Shown in pieces: positions 19,259-29,042 of a stretch of DNA of 64,000 nucleotides. Under the pieces are notes generated by a model, which was not told the DNA's origin, did no database searches, and saw only the letters and a program-made list of their open reading frames with translations. The stretch's first letter is position 1, and every line of letters starts with the position of its first letter. Made by a program: the position numbers and the translations under genes. Origin of the DNA: Pseudomonas sp. R5-89-07 (GTDB lineage Bacteria > Pseudomonadota > Gammaproteobacteria > Pseudomonadales > Pseudomonadaceae); contig NZ_CP027727.1 in NCBI RefSeq assembly GCF_003851685.1, forward strand, positions 5,580,001 through 5,644,000, read 5' to 3'.

Positions 19259-19286
19259 ATTGACCGGGAACCGTAGGACAAGTTCC
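19259..19286 (-). promoter_or_regulatory. AlgU/RpoE-type promoter of rpoH
   Basis: On the minus strand the sequence reads GGAACTT, 16 bases, TCAAT, close to the extracytoplasmic-stress sigma consensus (GAACTT-N16/17-TCAAA or TCTGA). It lies about 50 bp upstream of the rpoH ATG. AlgU control of rpoH is established in P. aeruginosa; applying it here rests on this motif. Confidence 0.65.
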
Positions 19287-19338
19287 CTAAACCACTGATA
19301 CGGTCAATACAAACGAAACCACATTACCCTGACATTAA

Positions 19339-20361
19339 CTACTTCGGTGCCAGCTCACGTAAATGCCGTGCGACCGCAATCCACGCACCGATATACCCCA
19401 ACAAGACCGCGCCGAGCAAGAGGCTCAGACCATCGGCTACCGGCACGCCGGCCAGGGCGAAATCGCTGCCGTACAAACCGGCAAGCCCGATAACCGCGTC
19501 GTTCAGCCAGTCGAGGCCAAAGGCCAGCACGCCCCAGGATAAAATCCCGGCACCAAAGCCATAAAGCGCGCCCATGTACAGAAAAGGACGACGCACATAG
19601 CTGTCCGTGCCGCCGACCAGTTTAATCACTTCTATCTCGGTGCGACGGTTTTCAATATGAAGACGAATGGTATTACCTATCACCAAAAGTAATGCAGACA
19701 CCAACAACACGGTCAACCCGAACACAAAGCGGTCACCCAGCTTGAGGATCGCGGCCAGGCGCTCTACCCAGACTAGATCAAGTTGAGCCTGTTGCACCTT
19801 GGGCATCTCTGCGAGTTTTTGTCGCAGGGCACCCAGGGCCGGCTTGTCCACTTCATTTGGCGTTACCAGCACCACGCCCGGTAGCGGGTTCTGCGGCAGC
19901 TCCTTGAGCGCCTCACCCAGGCCGGATTGCTGCTGGAACTCCTCAAGCGCCTGATCGCGGCTGATGTACTCGGCATCCGCTACGCCGGGCAGATTCTTGA
20001 TGTCGTCGCGCAGCCCCTCGCCTTCCTTGGTGCTGGCGTCGAGGTTGAGGTACAGCGAAATCTGCGCCGCGCGCTGCCAGGAACCGCCCAGGCGCTCCAC
20101 ATTATTGAGCAGCAACGACAAACCCATCGGCAGGCTCAGGGCCACGGCCATCACCAGGCAGGTGAAAAAGCTGCCGATCGGCTGCTTGCCCAGGCGGCGC
20201 AGGCTGTCGAGCAGGCTGGCGCGATGGCTTTCGATCCAGGCACGCAACAACGTGCCGAAGTCCGGGCCGTCGTCTTCGTCGTGTTTTTTCTTTTTCGGTT
20301 GCGGATCGGCCGGTTTCGGCGCTACGCGTTCGGATACTTTAGGACTGCGTGTCGCACTCAT
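19339..20361 (-). CDS. ftsX: Cell division ABC-type protein FtsX
   Basis: 340-residue inner-membrane subunit of the FtsEX complex, which activates septal peptidoglycan hydrolases. A charged N-terminal cytoplasmic region (about 1-60, with the run PKKKKHDEDD) precedes the first membrane helix near residue 65. A periplasmic domain follows, then three further helices at about 225-330. The start overlaps the end of ftsE by four bases. The order ftsY-ftsE-ftsX-(gap)-rpoH is the conserved one. Confidence 0.95.
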   Translation of the reverse strand: MSATRSPKVSERVAPKPADPQPKKKKHDEDDGPDFGTLLRAWIESHRASLLDSLRRLGKQPIGSFFTCLVMAVALSLPMGLSLLLNNVERLGGSWQRAAQISLYLNLDASTKEGEGLRDDIKNLPGVADAEYISRDQALEEFQQQSGLGEALKELPQNPLPGVVLVTPNEVDKPALGALRQKLAEMPKVQQAQLDLVWVERLAAILKLGDRFVFGLTVLLVSALLLVIGNTIRLHIENRRTEIEVIKLVGGTDSYVRRPFLYMGALYGFGAGILSWGVLAFGLDWLNDAVIGLAGLYGSDFALAGVPVADGLSLLLGAVLLGYIGAWIAVARHLRELAPK

Positions 20362-21025
20362 ACGCCAGCCTCCCCGTCACCAATCAGACGACCGCGTTGC
20401 AGGGTCAGCATGCGATGGCGCATGCGGGCAATCAGCGCCAGGTCATGGCTGGCGATCAACACGCTGGTGCCCAGCCGGTTGATGTCTTCGAACACCCCCA
20501 TGATCTCGGCCGCCAGGCGCGGGTCGAGGTTACCGGTGGGCTCATCCGCCAGCAGCAAGGCCGGGCGGTGGACAATGGCGCGAGCAATACCGACGCGCTG
20601 TTGCTGGCCGGTAGACAGGTCGCCGGGGTACAGGTCGGTCTTGTCCGACAGCGCCACGCGCTCCAGGGCCGAATCCACTCGCTTGATGATCTCGGCCTTG
20701 GACAGCCCGAGAATCTGCAGGGGCAAGGCAACGTTGTTGAACACCGTGCGATCGAACAGCAACTGGTGGTTCTGGAACACCACGCCGATCTGTCGGCGCA
20801 GGAACGGGATCTGCGCGTTGCTGATGGTGGCCAGGTCCTGCCCCGCCAGCAGCAGCTTGCCGGTGGTCGGGCGCTCCATGGCCAGCAACAGGCGCAACAA
20901 GGTGCTTTTACCGGCGCCGGAGTGGCCGGTGACGAACAAGAACTCGCCGCGCCGTACTCGAAAGCTCAGCTCATGCAAGCCCACATGCCCGTTGGCGTAG
21001 CGTTTACCGACCTGTTCGAATCGAA

Positions 21026-21029
<4 letters not shown>
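20358..21029 (-). CDS. ftsE: Cell division ATP-binding protein FtsE
   Basis: 223-residue ABC ATPase partner of FtsX. Walker A GHSGAGKST is at about residues 36-44, the signature LSTGQQQRVGIARA at about 137, and Walker B LLLADEPTGNLD at about 159. It overlaps both ftsY upstream (ATGA) and ftsX downstream, indicating tight translational coupling of the three genes. Confidence 0.96.
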
Positions 21030-22411
<1,382 letters not shown>

Positions 22412-22643
22412 GGAGACGGCTATCTCAAGGTAGCGACGCGCCAGCAGGCGCTTCGGTAAATAAAATTCGATGCGTAACAGACTGTTTTTTAGCCAGCTCG
22501 TTCATGCGCAACATTTTGTAAGGCCAAAATAGAGCCTTAACAAGACAGCCACAGTGGCCGTCCCTAGGTCGGATCAGTATCCTAGCACCTCCTCGCCCGC
22601 CGACGCTAAGACCAAGCGGGCAGTCCAACAGGTTTAAAAACGA

Positions 22644-23999
22644 ATGAATGCTCTAGCCCGCCGCGCCGCAGGCCTGCTGTTCGGTACAGTTTGTCTGCCT
22701 CTTTCAGCCCTGGCTGCCGATCCACAACCCACCCATGAGTTCACGCTGGACAACGGCCTCAAAGTTGTCGTGCGTGAAGATCATCGCGCGCCCGTGGTGG
22801 TTTCCCAGGTCTGGTACAAGGTGGGTTCGAGCTACGAAACCCCGGGCCAGACCGGCTTGTCCCATGCCCTGGAACACATGATGTTCAAGGGCAGCGCCAA
22901 GGTCGGCCCCGGCGAAGCCTCGCTGATCCTGCGCGACCTGGGCGCCGAAGAAAATGCCTTCACCAGTGACGACTACACCGCGTACTACCAGGTGCTGGCC
23001 CGCGACCGCCTGGGCGTGGCCTTTGAACTGGAAGCCGACCGCATGGCCAGCCTGCGCCTGCCGGCCGATGAGTTCAGCCGCGAAATCGAGGTAATCAAGG
23101 AAGAGCGCCGCCTGCGCACCGACGACAACCCGATGTCCAAGGCCTACGAGCGCTTCAAGGCCATGGCCTTCCCGGCCAGCGGCTATCACACGCCCACCAT
23201 CGGCTGGATGGCCGACCTGGAACGCATGAAGGTCGAGGAACTGCGCCACTGGTACCAGGCCTGGTACGTGCCGAACAACGCAACCCTGGTGGTGGTCGGC
23301 GACGTCACCCCAGACGAGGTGAAGACCCTCGCCCAGCGCTACTTCGGCCCGATCCCCAAGCGCGACGTACCGCCCGCCAAGGTCCCGATGGAGCTGGCCG
23401 AGCCCGGCGAGCGCCTGCTGACCCTGCACGTGCAAACCCAGCTGCCCAGCGTGTTCCTGGGTTTCAACGTGCCCGGCCTGGCCACGGCCGAAGACAAGCG
23501 CTCGGTACAGGCCCTGCGCCTGATCTCGGCCCTGCTCGACGGCGGTTACAGCGCGCGCATCTCCGAGCAGTTGGAGCGTGGTGAAGAACTGGTCTCGGCC
23601 GCTTCCACCGATTACGACGCCTATACCCGTGGCGACACCCTGTTCATGCTGACCGCCACGCCCAACCAGCAGAAGAAAAAGACCGTCGCCCAAGCCGAAG
23701 CCGGCCTGTGGCGCTTGCTGGAAGAACTCAAAGCCAAGCCGCCAACCGCCGAAGAGCTGGAGCGCATCCGAGCCCAGGTGATTGCCGGCGTGGTCTACCA
23801 GCGTGACTCCATCACCAGCCAGGCCACGTCCATCGGCTCGCTGGAGACCGTCGGCCTGTCCTGGAAGCTGATGGACACCGAGCTTGCCGACCTGCAAAGC
23901 GTGACCCCGGAAGACATCCAAAAGGCTGCGCGCACCTATTTCACCCGCGAACGTCTGAGCGTCGCCCATGTTTTGCCTGAGGAGACCGCTCATGAGTGA
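22644..23999 (+). CDS. M16 family zinc peptidase, catalytic subunit
   Basis: 451-residue exported peptidase. A signal peptide covers about residues 1-25. The inverted zinc motif HALEH is intact at residues 74-78, with the downstream glutamate in the FELEADRM/EVIKEERR region. The C-terminal M16 half follows. It overlaps the next gene by eight bases. Paired catalytic and non-catalytic M16 proteins form heterodimers in other bacteria; the physiological substrate is unknown. The gene is divergent from ftsY across 232 bp. Confidence 0.92.
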   Translation: MNALARRAAGLLFGTVCLPLSALAADPQPTHEFTLDNGLKVVVREDHRAPVVVSQVWYKVGSSYETPGQTGLSHALEHMMFKGSAKVGPGEASLILRDLGAEENAFTSDDYTAYYQVLARDRLGVAFELEADRMASLRLPADEFSREIEVIKEERRLRTDDNPMSKAYERFKAMAFPASGYHTPTIGWMADLERMKVEELRHWYQAWYVPNNATLVVVGDVTPDEVKTLAQRYFGPIPKRDVPPAKVPMELAEPGERLLTLHVQTQLPSVFLGFNVPGLATAEDKRSVQALRLISALLDGGYSARISEQLERGEELVSAASTDYDAYTRGDTLFMLTATPNQQKKKTVAQAEAGLWRLLEELKAKPPTAEELERIRAQVIAGVVYQRDSITSQATSIGSLETVGLSWKLMDTELADLQSVTPEDIQKAARTYFTRERLSVAHVLPEETAHE

Positions 24000-25482
24000 C
24001 CGCAAAAGCAATCGCCTGATTCTGCCCGGCCTGATCGCCGTGACCCTGGTCGCGGCCAGCGCCGTATACCTGTTGCGCCCCAGCGAGTCGGTCGCCAGCC
24101 AGGCCCTGGACAAGGCCCAATCGACCAGCAAGCTGCAATCGCTGGCGGAGCTGGACGGCAAGGCCCCCACCAACCGCAAGCTCGATGTGCAAACCTGGAC
24201 CACCGCTGAAGGCGCCAAGGTGCTGTTTGTCGAAGCACACGAGCTGCCGATGTTCGACGTGCGCATCCTGTTCGCCGCCGGCAGCAGCCAGGACGGCAAC
24301 GTACCGGGCCTGGCCTTGATGACCAACGCCATGCTCAACGAAGGTGTGCCGGGCAAGGACGTCAGCCAGATCGCCAGCGGCTTCGAAGGCCTGGGTGCCG
24401 ACTTTGGTAATGGCGCCTACCGCGATATGGCGCTGGTGTCCCTGCGCAGCCTGAGCGACAGCGACAAGCGCGATGCGGCACTCGCGCTGTTCGATGACGT
24501 GATCGGCAAGCCGACGTTCCCGGCCGACTCACTGGCACGCATCAAGAACCAGATCCTGGCCGGCTTCGAATACCAGAAGCAGAACCCCGCCAAGCTGGCG
24601 AGCATCGAGTTGTTCAAGCGCCTGTATGGCGACCACCCCTATGCCCACCCAAGCGAAGGCACGCCTGAAAGCGTTCCGGCCATTACCGTGCAACAGCTGC
24701 AGGCGTTCCACGCCAAGGCTTACGCAGCCGGCAATGCCGTGATCGCGGTGGTGGGCGACCTGACCCGCGCCGAAGCCGAAGCCATGACCGCCAAGGTCTC
24801 CGCCGCGCTGCCCAAGGGGCCGGCCCTGGCGAAGATTGCCCAGCCAACCGAGCCAAAGGCCGGCCTGAGCCGCATCGAGTTTCCCTCCAAGCAGACGCAC
24901 CTGCTGTTCGCCCAGTTGGGCATCGATCGCGCCGACCCGGACTACGCGGCACTGTCTCTGGGCAACCAGATTCTGGGCGGTGGCGGCTTCGGTACGCGGC
25001 TGATGAGCGAAGTGCGCGAAAAACGCGGCCTCACCTACGGCGTGTACTCCGGTTTCTCGCCGATGCAGGTACGTGGTCCGTTCATGATCAACCTGCAGAC
25101 CCGCGCCGAAATGAGCGGCGGTACGCTGCGCCTGGTCGAAGACGTCGTGGCAGACTACCTCAAGACCGGCCCCACCCAGAAAGAGCTGGATGACGCCAAG
25201 CGCGAACTGGCCGGCAGCTTCCCGCTGTCCACCGCCAGCAACGCCGATATCGTCGGGCAACTGGGCGCCATGGGTTTCTATAACCTGCCGCTGAGCTATC
25301 TGGAAGATTTCATGAAACAATCCCAGGCCCTGACCGTAGAGCAGGTCAAGGCGGCCATGAACAAACATTTGAGCGCCGACAAGATGGTCATCGTGACCGC
25401 CGGCCCGACGATTGCGCAGAAGCCACTACCGCCCCCCACTGATAAACCCGCCGAGCAGCCGCTCGGGGTTCCGGAGCATTAA
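23992..25482 (+). CDS. M16 family peptidase homologue, non-catalytic partner
   Basis: 496-residue M16 protein with an N-terminal membrane or signal segment (about residues 9-25) and no HxxEH motif. The equivalent position reads LMTNAMLNEG, so it cannot bind the catalytic zinc. The conserved GGGGFGTRLMSEVREKRGLTYG segment of the partner subunit is intact, which in such pairs contributes substrate-binding residues. The ATG at 23992 has GAGGAG upstream and overlaps the preceding stop; the frame is open a little further but that start is poorer. Confidence 0.92.
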   Translation: MSDRKSNRLILPGLIAVTLVAASAVYLLRPSESVASQALDKAQSTSKLQSLAELDGKAPTNRKLDVQTWTTAEGAKVLFVEAHELPMFDVRILFAAGSSQDGNVPGLALMTNAMLNEGVPGKDVSQIASGFEGLGADFGNGAYRDMALVSLRSLSDSDKRDAALALFDDVIGKPTFPADSLARIKNQILAGFEYQKQNPAKLASIELFKRLYGDHPYAHPSEGTPESVPAITVQQLQAFHAKAYAAGNAVIAVVGDLTRAEAEAMTAKVSAALPKGPALAKIAQPTEPKAGLSRIEFPSKQTHLLFAQLGIDRADPDYAALSLGNQILGGGGFGTRLMSEVREKRGLTYGVYSGFSPMQVRGPFMINLQTRAEMSGGTLRLVEDVVADYLKTGPTQKELDDAKRELAGSFPLSTASNADIVGQLGAMGFYNLPLSYLEDFMKQSQALTVEQVKAAMNKHLSADKMVIVTAGPTIAQKPLPPPTDKPAEQPLGVPEH

Positions 25483-26087
25483 TGGCCAGTTCATCTCGCC
25501 CGAAAAAACCCGTCCACAACGTGCATAACGGTGTGGGCCAACTGCGCATCATTGGCGGTGAATGGGGCAGCCGCAAGCTGAGCTTCCCCGATGTCGTGGG
25601 CCTGCGCCCGACGCCGGATCGCGTGCGCGAAACCTTGTTCAACTGGCTTGCGCCGTACATCGGCGGCGCCAAGGTGCTCGACCCGTTTGCGGGCAGTGGC
25701 GCGTTGTTCCTGGAGGCGCTGTCCCGTGGCGCGTCCCAGGCACAGGCGCTGGACGCGAGCAATGTGGCGGTGTCCAGCCTCAAGGAACACCTGGGCACGT
25801 TGCGCTGCACCAACGGCCAGGTGCAAACCGCCGACGCGTTGCGCTACCTGGAAACCCAGACGGCCAGCGAATACGACGTGGTGTTCCTCGACCCGCCGTT
25901 CAACCAGAACCTGCTGCCGACCGTGTGCGCGTTGCTGGAAGAACGCCAATGGCTGGCGCCGGATGCGTGGGTCTACACTGAAAGCGAGACGGCGCCTTCG
26001 ACGCTTGGCCTGCCGGGGAGCTGGCGCTTGCACCGTGAGCAGAAGTCCGGGCGGGTCTATTACGCGTTGTGGCACCGCACCCTGTAG
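25482..26087 (+). CDS. rsmD: 16S rRNA (guanine(966)-N2)-methyltransferase
   Basis: 201-residue SAM-dependent methyltransferase that modifies G966 of 16S rRNA. RIIGGEWGSRKLSFP, RPTPDRVRETLFNWL, LDPFAGSGALFLEALSRGA and the catalytic FLDPPFN are present. Its ATG overlaps the stop of the M16 gene by one base. The TAG stop codon at 26085-26087 is part of the REP element that begins at 26084, so the repeat defines the C-terminus. Confidence 0.95.
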   Translation: MASSSRPKKPVHNVHNGVGQLRIIGGEWGSRKLSFPDVVGLRPTPDRVRETLFNWLAPYIGGAKVLDPFAGSGALFLEALSRGASQAQALDASNVAVSSLKEHLGTLRCTNGQVQTADALRYLETQTASEYDVVFLDPPFNQNLLPTVCALLEERQWLAPDAWVYTESETAPSTLGLPGSWRLHREQKSGRVYYALWHRTL

Positions 26088-26182
26088 GAGCGAGCTTGCT
26101 CGCGAAGGTCGAACAGGCGGCACGGGCGGCCTGATAGCGCTGCGTTATCGTTAACGTTTTTCGCGAGCAAGCTCGCTCCTAC
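26084..26182. repeat. REP doublet, GTAGGAGCGAGC class, overlapping rsmD stop
   Basis: Outer arms GTAGGAGCGAGCTTGCTCGC and reverse complement, with the interior TGATAGCGCTGCGTTATCG shared with the elements at 36825 and 37486. The first four bases of the element (GTAG) contain the rsmD stop codon. Confidence 0.9.
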
Positions 26183-26219
26183 TGGAGCCAGGGCAGGCTC
26201 GTCCGGCAGCGAGTATTTC

Positions 26220-27215
26220 ATGACTGCACCTGTGGACCGCTTCAAACCCGCTTTCGGCCTGGGCAACCCCCATCTGCAAACGCTGTGGGGGCCGCTATGG
26301 CGCCCCACCACTCATATCGAGCGCCAGCGCGAACGCCTGTGGCTGGAAGACGGCGACTTTCTGGACCTCGACTGGCATGGCCCCCATGACGTGCAAGCGC
26401 CCCTGGTGCTGGTGCTGCACGGGCTGACCGGCTCACCCAATTCGCCCTACGTCGCCGGCCTGCAAAAAGTCCTCGGCGAACAGGGCTGGGCCAGCGTGGC
26501 GTTGAACTGGCGCGGCTGTTCGGGCGAGCCAAATTTATTGGCCCGCAGCTATCACTCAGGGGCCAGCGAAGATCTGGCCGAAACGATAGCCCATCTGCGT
26601 GCCAAGCGGCCGTTGGCGCCGCTGTATGCGGTGGGTTATTCCCTGGGCGGCAACGTGCTGCTCAAGCACCTGGGGGAAACCGGCGAAGCCTCCGGCCTGC
26701 ATGGCGCGGCGGCGGTGTCGGTACCGTTTCGCCTGGATCAATGTGCAGACCGTATCGGTCTGGGCTTTTCGCGGATCTATCAGAAGCACTTCATGCGCGA
26801 GATGCTGGCCTATATCCGCATCAAGCAGCGCCAGTTTTTGCAGGACGGCCGGCAAGACGGGCTCAACGCCTTGGAGGCGTTGGGTTCGCTGGAGAAAATG
26901 CGCACGTTCTGGGATTTCGATGGGCGTGTGACTGCGCCGCTGCACGGCTTCCTCAATGCCGAGGATTACTACCGCCGTGCTTCAAGTCGCTATTACCTGG
27001 GCGCTATTCGTACGCCAAGCCTGATTATCCAGGCGGCGGACGACCCGTTCGTGTTCGCCCATAGCCTGCCCGAAGCCAGTGAGTTATCAGACTGTACCGA
27101 GTTCGAGCTGACGGCCAAGGGCGGGCATGTCGGGTTTGTCGATGGTTCACTGAAGCGCCCAAGCTATTACCTGGAGCGGCGCATCCCCCAATGGCTACTG
27201 ACACAACACAGCTAA
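26220..27215 (+). CDS. YheT-like alpha/beta hydrolase
   Basis: 331-residue protein of the YheT/EMB8 alpha/beta-hydrolase family. The conserved N-terminus FKPAFGLGNPHLQTLWG, LVLHGLTGS (oxyanion region), the nucleophile elbow GYSLGGNVLLKHLGE and a C-terminal KGGHVGFVDG histidine are present. Substrates of this family are not known. It stands alone between two REP doublets. Confidence 0.9.
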   Translation: MTAPVDRFKPAFGLGNPHLQTLWGPLWRPTTHIERQRERLWLEDGDFLDLDWHGPHDVQAPLVLVLHGLTGSPNSPYVAGLQKVLGEQGWASVALNWRGCSGEPNLLARSYHSGASEDLAETIAHLRAKRPLAPLYAVGYSLGGNVLLKHLGETGEASGLHGAAAVSVPFRLDQCADRIGLGFSRIYQKHFMREMLAYIRIKQRQFLQDGRQDGLNALEALGSLEKMRTFWDFDGRVTAPLHGFLNAEDYYRRASSRYYLGAIRTPSLIIQAADDPFVFAHSLPEASELSDCTEFELTAKGGHVGFVDGSLKRPSYYLERRIPQWLLTQHS

Positions 27216-27221
27216 AAAAAT

Positions 27222-27309
27222 GTGGGAGGGGGCTTGCCCCCCGATTGCAGTGGGTCAGCTAAAGATAAGCCGACTGATCGACCGCTATCGGGGGCAAGCC
27301 CCCTCCCAC
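27222..27309. repeat. REP doublet, GTGGGAGGGGGC class
   Basis: 88-bp element between the convergent hydrolase and sulfurtransferase genes. The left arm carries one extra C in its run. Confidence 0.88.
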
Positions 27310-27338
27310 ATTTGGATTGGGTTTACATACCAAATCAT

Positions 27339-28193
27339 TTAGCCGCCAGTTGCAATTTCCCTCGCAGGATCGGTAATCCACTCACTCCACGACCCCGCAT
27401 ACAACTTACCCAACGGGTACCCCGCCAGACTCAGGGCGAACAAGTTGTGGCACGCCGTCACACCCGAACCGCAATACGCCACCAACTCATCCGGCGACCG
27501 CCCTTGCAACTGCGCGGCAAACCGCTGCTTGAGCTGCTCAGCCGGTAAAAAGCGGCCATCGCTGCCCAGGTTTTCATTGAACGCCGCGCACTGCGCACCG
27601 GGGATATGCCCGGCAACTGGATCGATTGGCTCCACATCGCCGCGAAAACGCGCCTGGGCACGCGCGTCGATCAAGGTCATGCCCGGTTCGCCCAGGCGCT
27701 TGTGCAACTGCTCGGCATCCAGTACCAAACAATCATCCGGTGTACCAGCAAACGTGCCGGGCTCGACCAACGGCGCATCCAGGCTCAACGGGAAGCCCGC
27801 CGCATGCCAGGCCTTGAGACCGCCGTCCAGGATGAACACGCCGTCGCGCTTGCCGAGCCAGGCCAGCAGCCACCATGCCCGAGCCGCAAAAGCCCCTGGC
27901 CCATCGTCATACAGCACCACGTCGGTGTCCGCGCTGATGCCCCACGCCTGCAATTGCTCAATCAGTGCATTCGCTGCCGGCAGCGGGTGACGGCCCGTCG
28001 TGCCCTTGATCACCGGGCCGCTCAGATGGCGTTCCAGGTCGGCATATTGCGCCCCTTCGATATGCCCTTCGGCATAGCTGCACAGCCCGTAATCCGGGTC
28101 TTCCAGGGCAAAGCGGCAATCGAGTATCACCAGCCCGGCCGCTTTCTGACGCTCGGCTAATGACTGGGGGGTGATCAGTTGGGCAAGCGGCAT
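27339..28193 (-). CDS. Sulfurtransferase, two rhodanese domains (SseA-like)
   Basis: 284-residue tandem rhodanese protein. The N-terminal domain (about 1-140) lacks a catalytic cysteine loop; the C-terminal domain carries CGSGVTA, the loop typical of 3-mercaptopyruvate sulfurtransferases rather than thiosulfate rhodaneses. It would move sulfane sulfur from mercaptopyruvate to cyanide or thiols. The ATG at 28193 (MPLAQLITPQSLAE) is preferred over a non-ATG codon further upstream. Located next to, and co-directional with, the TetR gene, with 33 bp between. Confidence 0.9.
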   Translation of the reverse strand: MPLAQLITPQSLAERQKAAGLVILDCRFALEDPDYGLCSYAEGHIEGAQYADLERHLSGPVIKGTTGRHPLPAANALIEQLQAWGISADTDVVLYDDGPGAFAARAWWLLAWLGKRDGVFILDGGLKAWHAAGFPLSLDAPLVEPGTFAGTPDDCLVLDAEQLHKRLGEPGMTLIDARAQARFRGDVEPIDPVAGHIPGAQCAAFNENLGSDGRFLPAEQLKQRFAAQLQGRSPDELVAYCGSGVTACHNLFALSLAGYPLGKLYAGSWSEWITDPAREIATGG

Positions 28194-28226
28194 GACTGAC
28201 TCCTGCAAATACAAAGGGGAAAGGTC

Positions 28227-28898
28227 CTACTTCACTTCTTCCAATGCCTGATTCAACGGCACGTAAAATTCTTTGAACAACGCATCCACCGCCACTTTTG
28301 CCTGAGGCGTGACAAACCCCGCCTCCAGTACCAGCACCTGATACACCCCACGCTTTATGGCTTCGGCACTCAAATGGGTGGAATTTTCGTTGGTGGTACA
28401 CAGGAAACGCACCCAGGAGGTGAGGATGATCCAGGCATTGAGGGTCAGGGCCTCGGTCTGCACCGGGTCCATGGTCAGAATGCCAGCATCGACAAAACCC
28501 TGGTAGATCGCCCCGCCCTGGGTCAGGCAGCGCTGGGAGAAGCGTCGGTAGCCCGTGGCCAGTTCCGGGTCGCTTTCCAATAAATGTTCGAGGTCGCGGT
28601 GCAGGAAGCGGTAGCGCCACATGCCGGCCAATACGGCCTGCAGGTAAAAGCGCTTGTCTTCGACCTTCATCGCTCGCCCTTGGGGCGGGCGCAGGAAACT
28701 GTCCACCAGCGCTTCGTATTCGCGGAACAGCACGGCGATAATCGCCTGCTTGTTGGGGAAGTGGTAGTAGAGGTTACCTGGGGAAATTTCCATGTGGGCG
28801 GCGATATGGTTGGTGCTCACACTGCGCTCGCCCTGCTGGTTAAAAAGCTCCAGGCTGGTTTGCACAATGCGCTCGCTGGTCTTTACTCGTGGTGCCAT
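28227..28898 (-). CDS. TetR/AcrR family transcriptional regulator
   Basis: 223-residue one-component regulator. An N-terminal TetR helix-turn-helix (about residues 8-55, VSTNHIAAHMEISPGNLYYHFPNK) is followed by a ligand-binding domain of unassigned specificity. It is divergent from the aldehyde dehydrogenase/GMC oxidoreductase genes, and two perfect palindromes lie in the 144-bp intergenic region. This suggests it controls that set, probably by repression relieved by an alcohol or aldehyde substrate; that is inference. Confidence 0.9.
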   Translation of the reverse strand: MAPRVKTSERIVQTSLELFNQQGERSVSTNHIAAHMEISPGNLYYHFPNKQAIIAVLFREYEALVDSFLRPPQGRAMKVEDKRFYLQAVLAGMWRYRFLHRDLEHLLESDPELATGYRRFSQRCLTQGGAIYQGFVDAGILTMDPVQTEALTLNAWIILTSWVRFLCTTNENSTHLSAEAIKRGVYQVLVLEAGFVTPQAKVAVDALFKEFYVPLNQALEEVK

Positions 28899-28939
28899 AG
28901 GGATCAGCTTCCAAACACGGGATGGGGCATCTTACGGCC

Positions 28940-28955
28940 TATCCGGGCCCGGATA
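28940..28955. promoter_or_regulatory. 16-bp perfect palindrome in the TetR-calB intergenic region
   Basis: TATCCGGG/CCCGGATA lies 42 bp upstream of the TetR start. It could be a regulator-binding site for the TetR promoter; only the symmetry supports this. Confidence 0.45.
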
Positions 28956-28980
28956 AATCTGCATATGACTGCGATGTTAT

Positions 28981-29009
28981 TTGACAATTTAGAGTAATGA
29001 CTCTAAAAA
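28981..29009 (+). promoter_or_regulatory. Promoter with palindromic operator for the aldehyde dehydrogenase operon
   Basis: A consensus -35 TTGACA (28981-28986) is separated by 17 bp from a -10-like TAAAAA (29004-29009). The spacer contains a perfect inverted repeat TTTAGAGT-AATG-ACTCTAAA (28988-29007). An operator inside the promoter is the usual layout for TetR repression. Confidence 0.65.
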
Positions 29010-29042
29010 TCCAGGCAGACCTATAACAACCGGGACCGCGCC

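Noticed and set aside
22704..24356. 550-codon open frame antisense to the M16 peptidase genes
   Set aside because: Spans two real genes and their junction, composition typical of antisense shadows.
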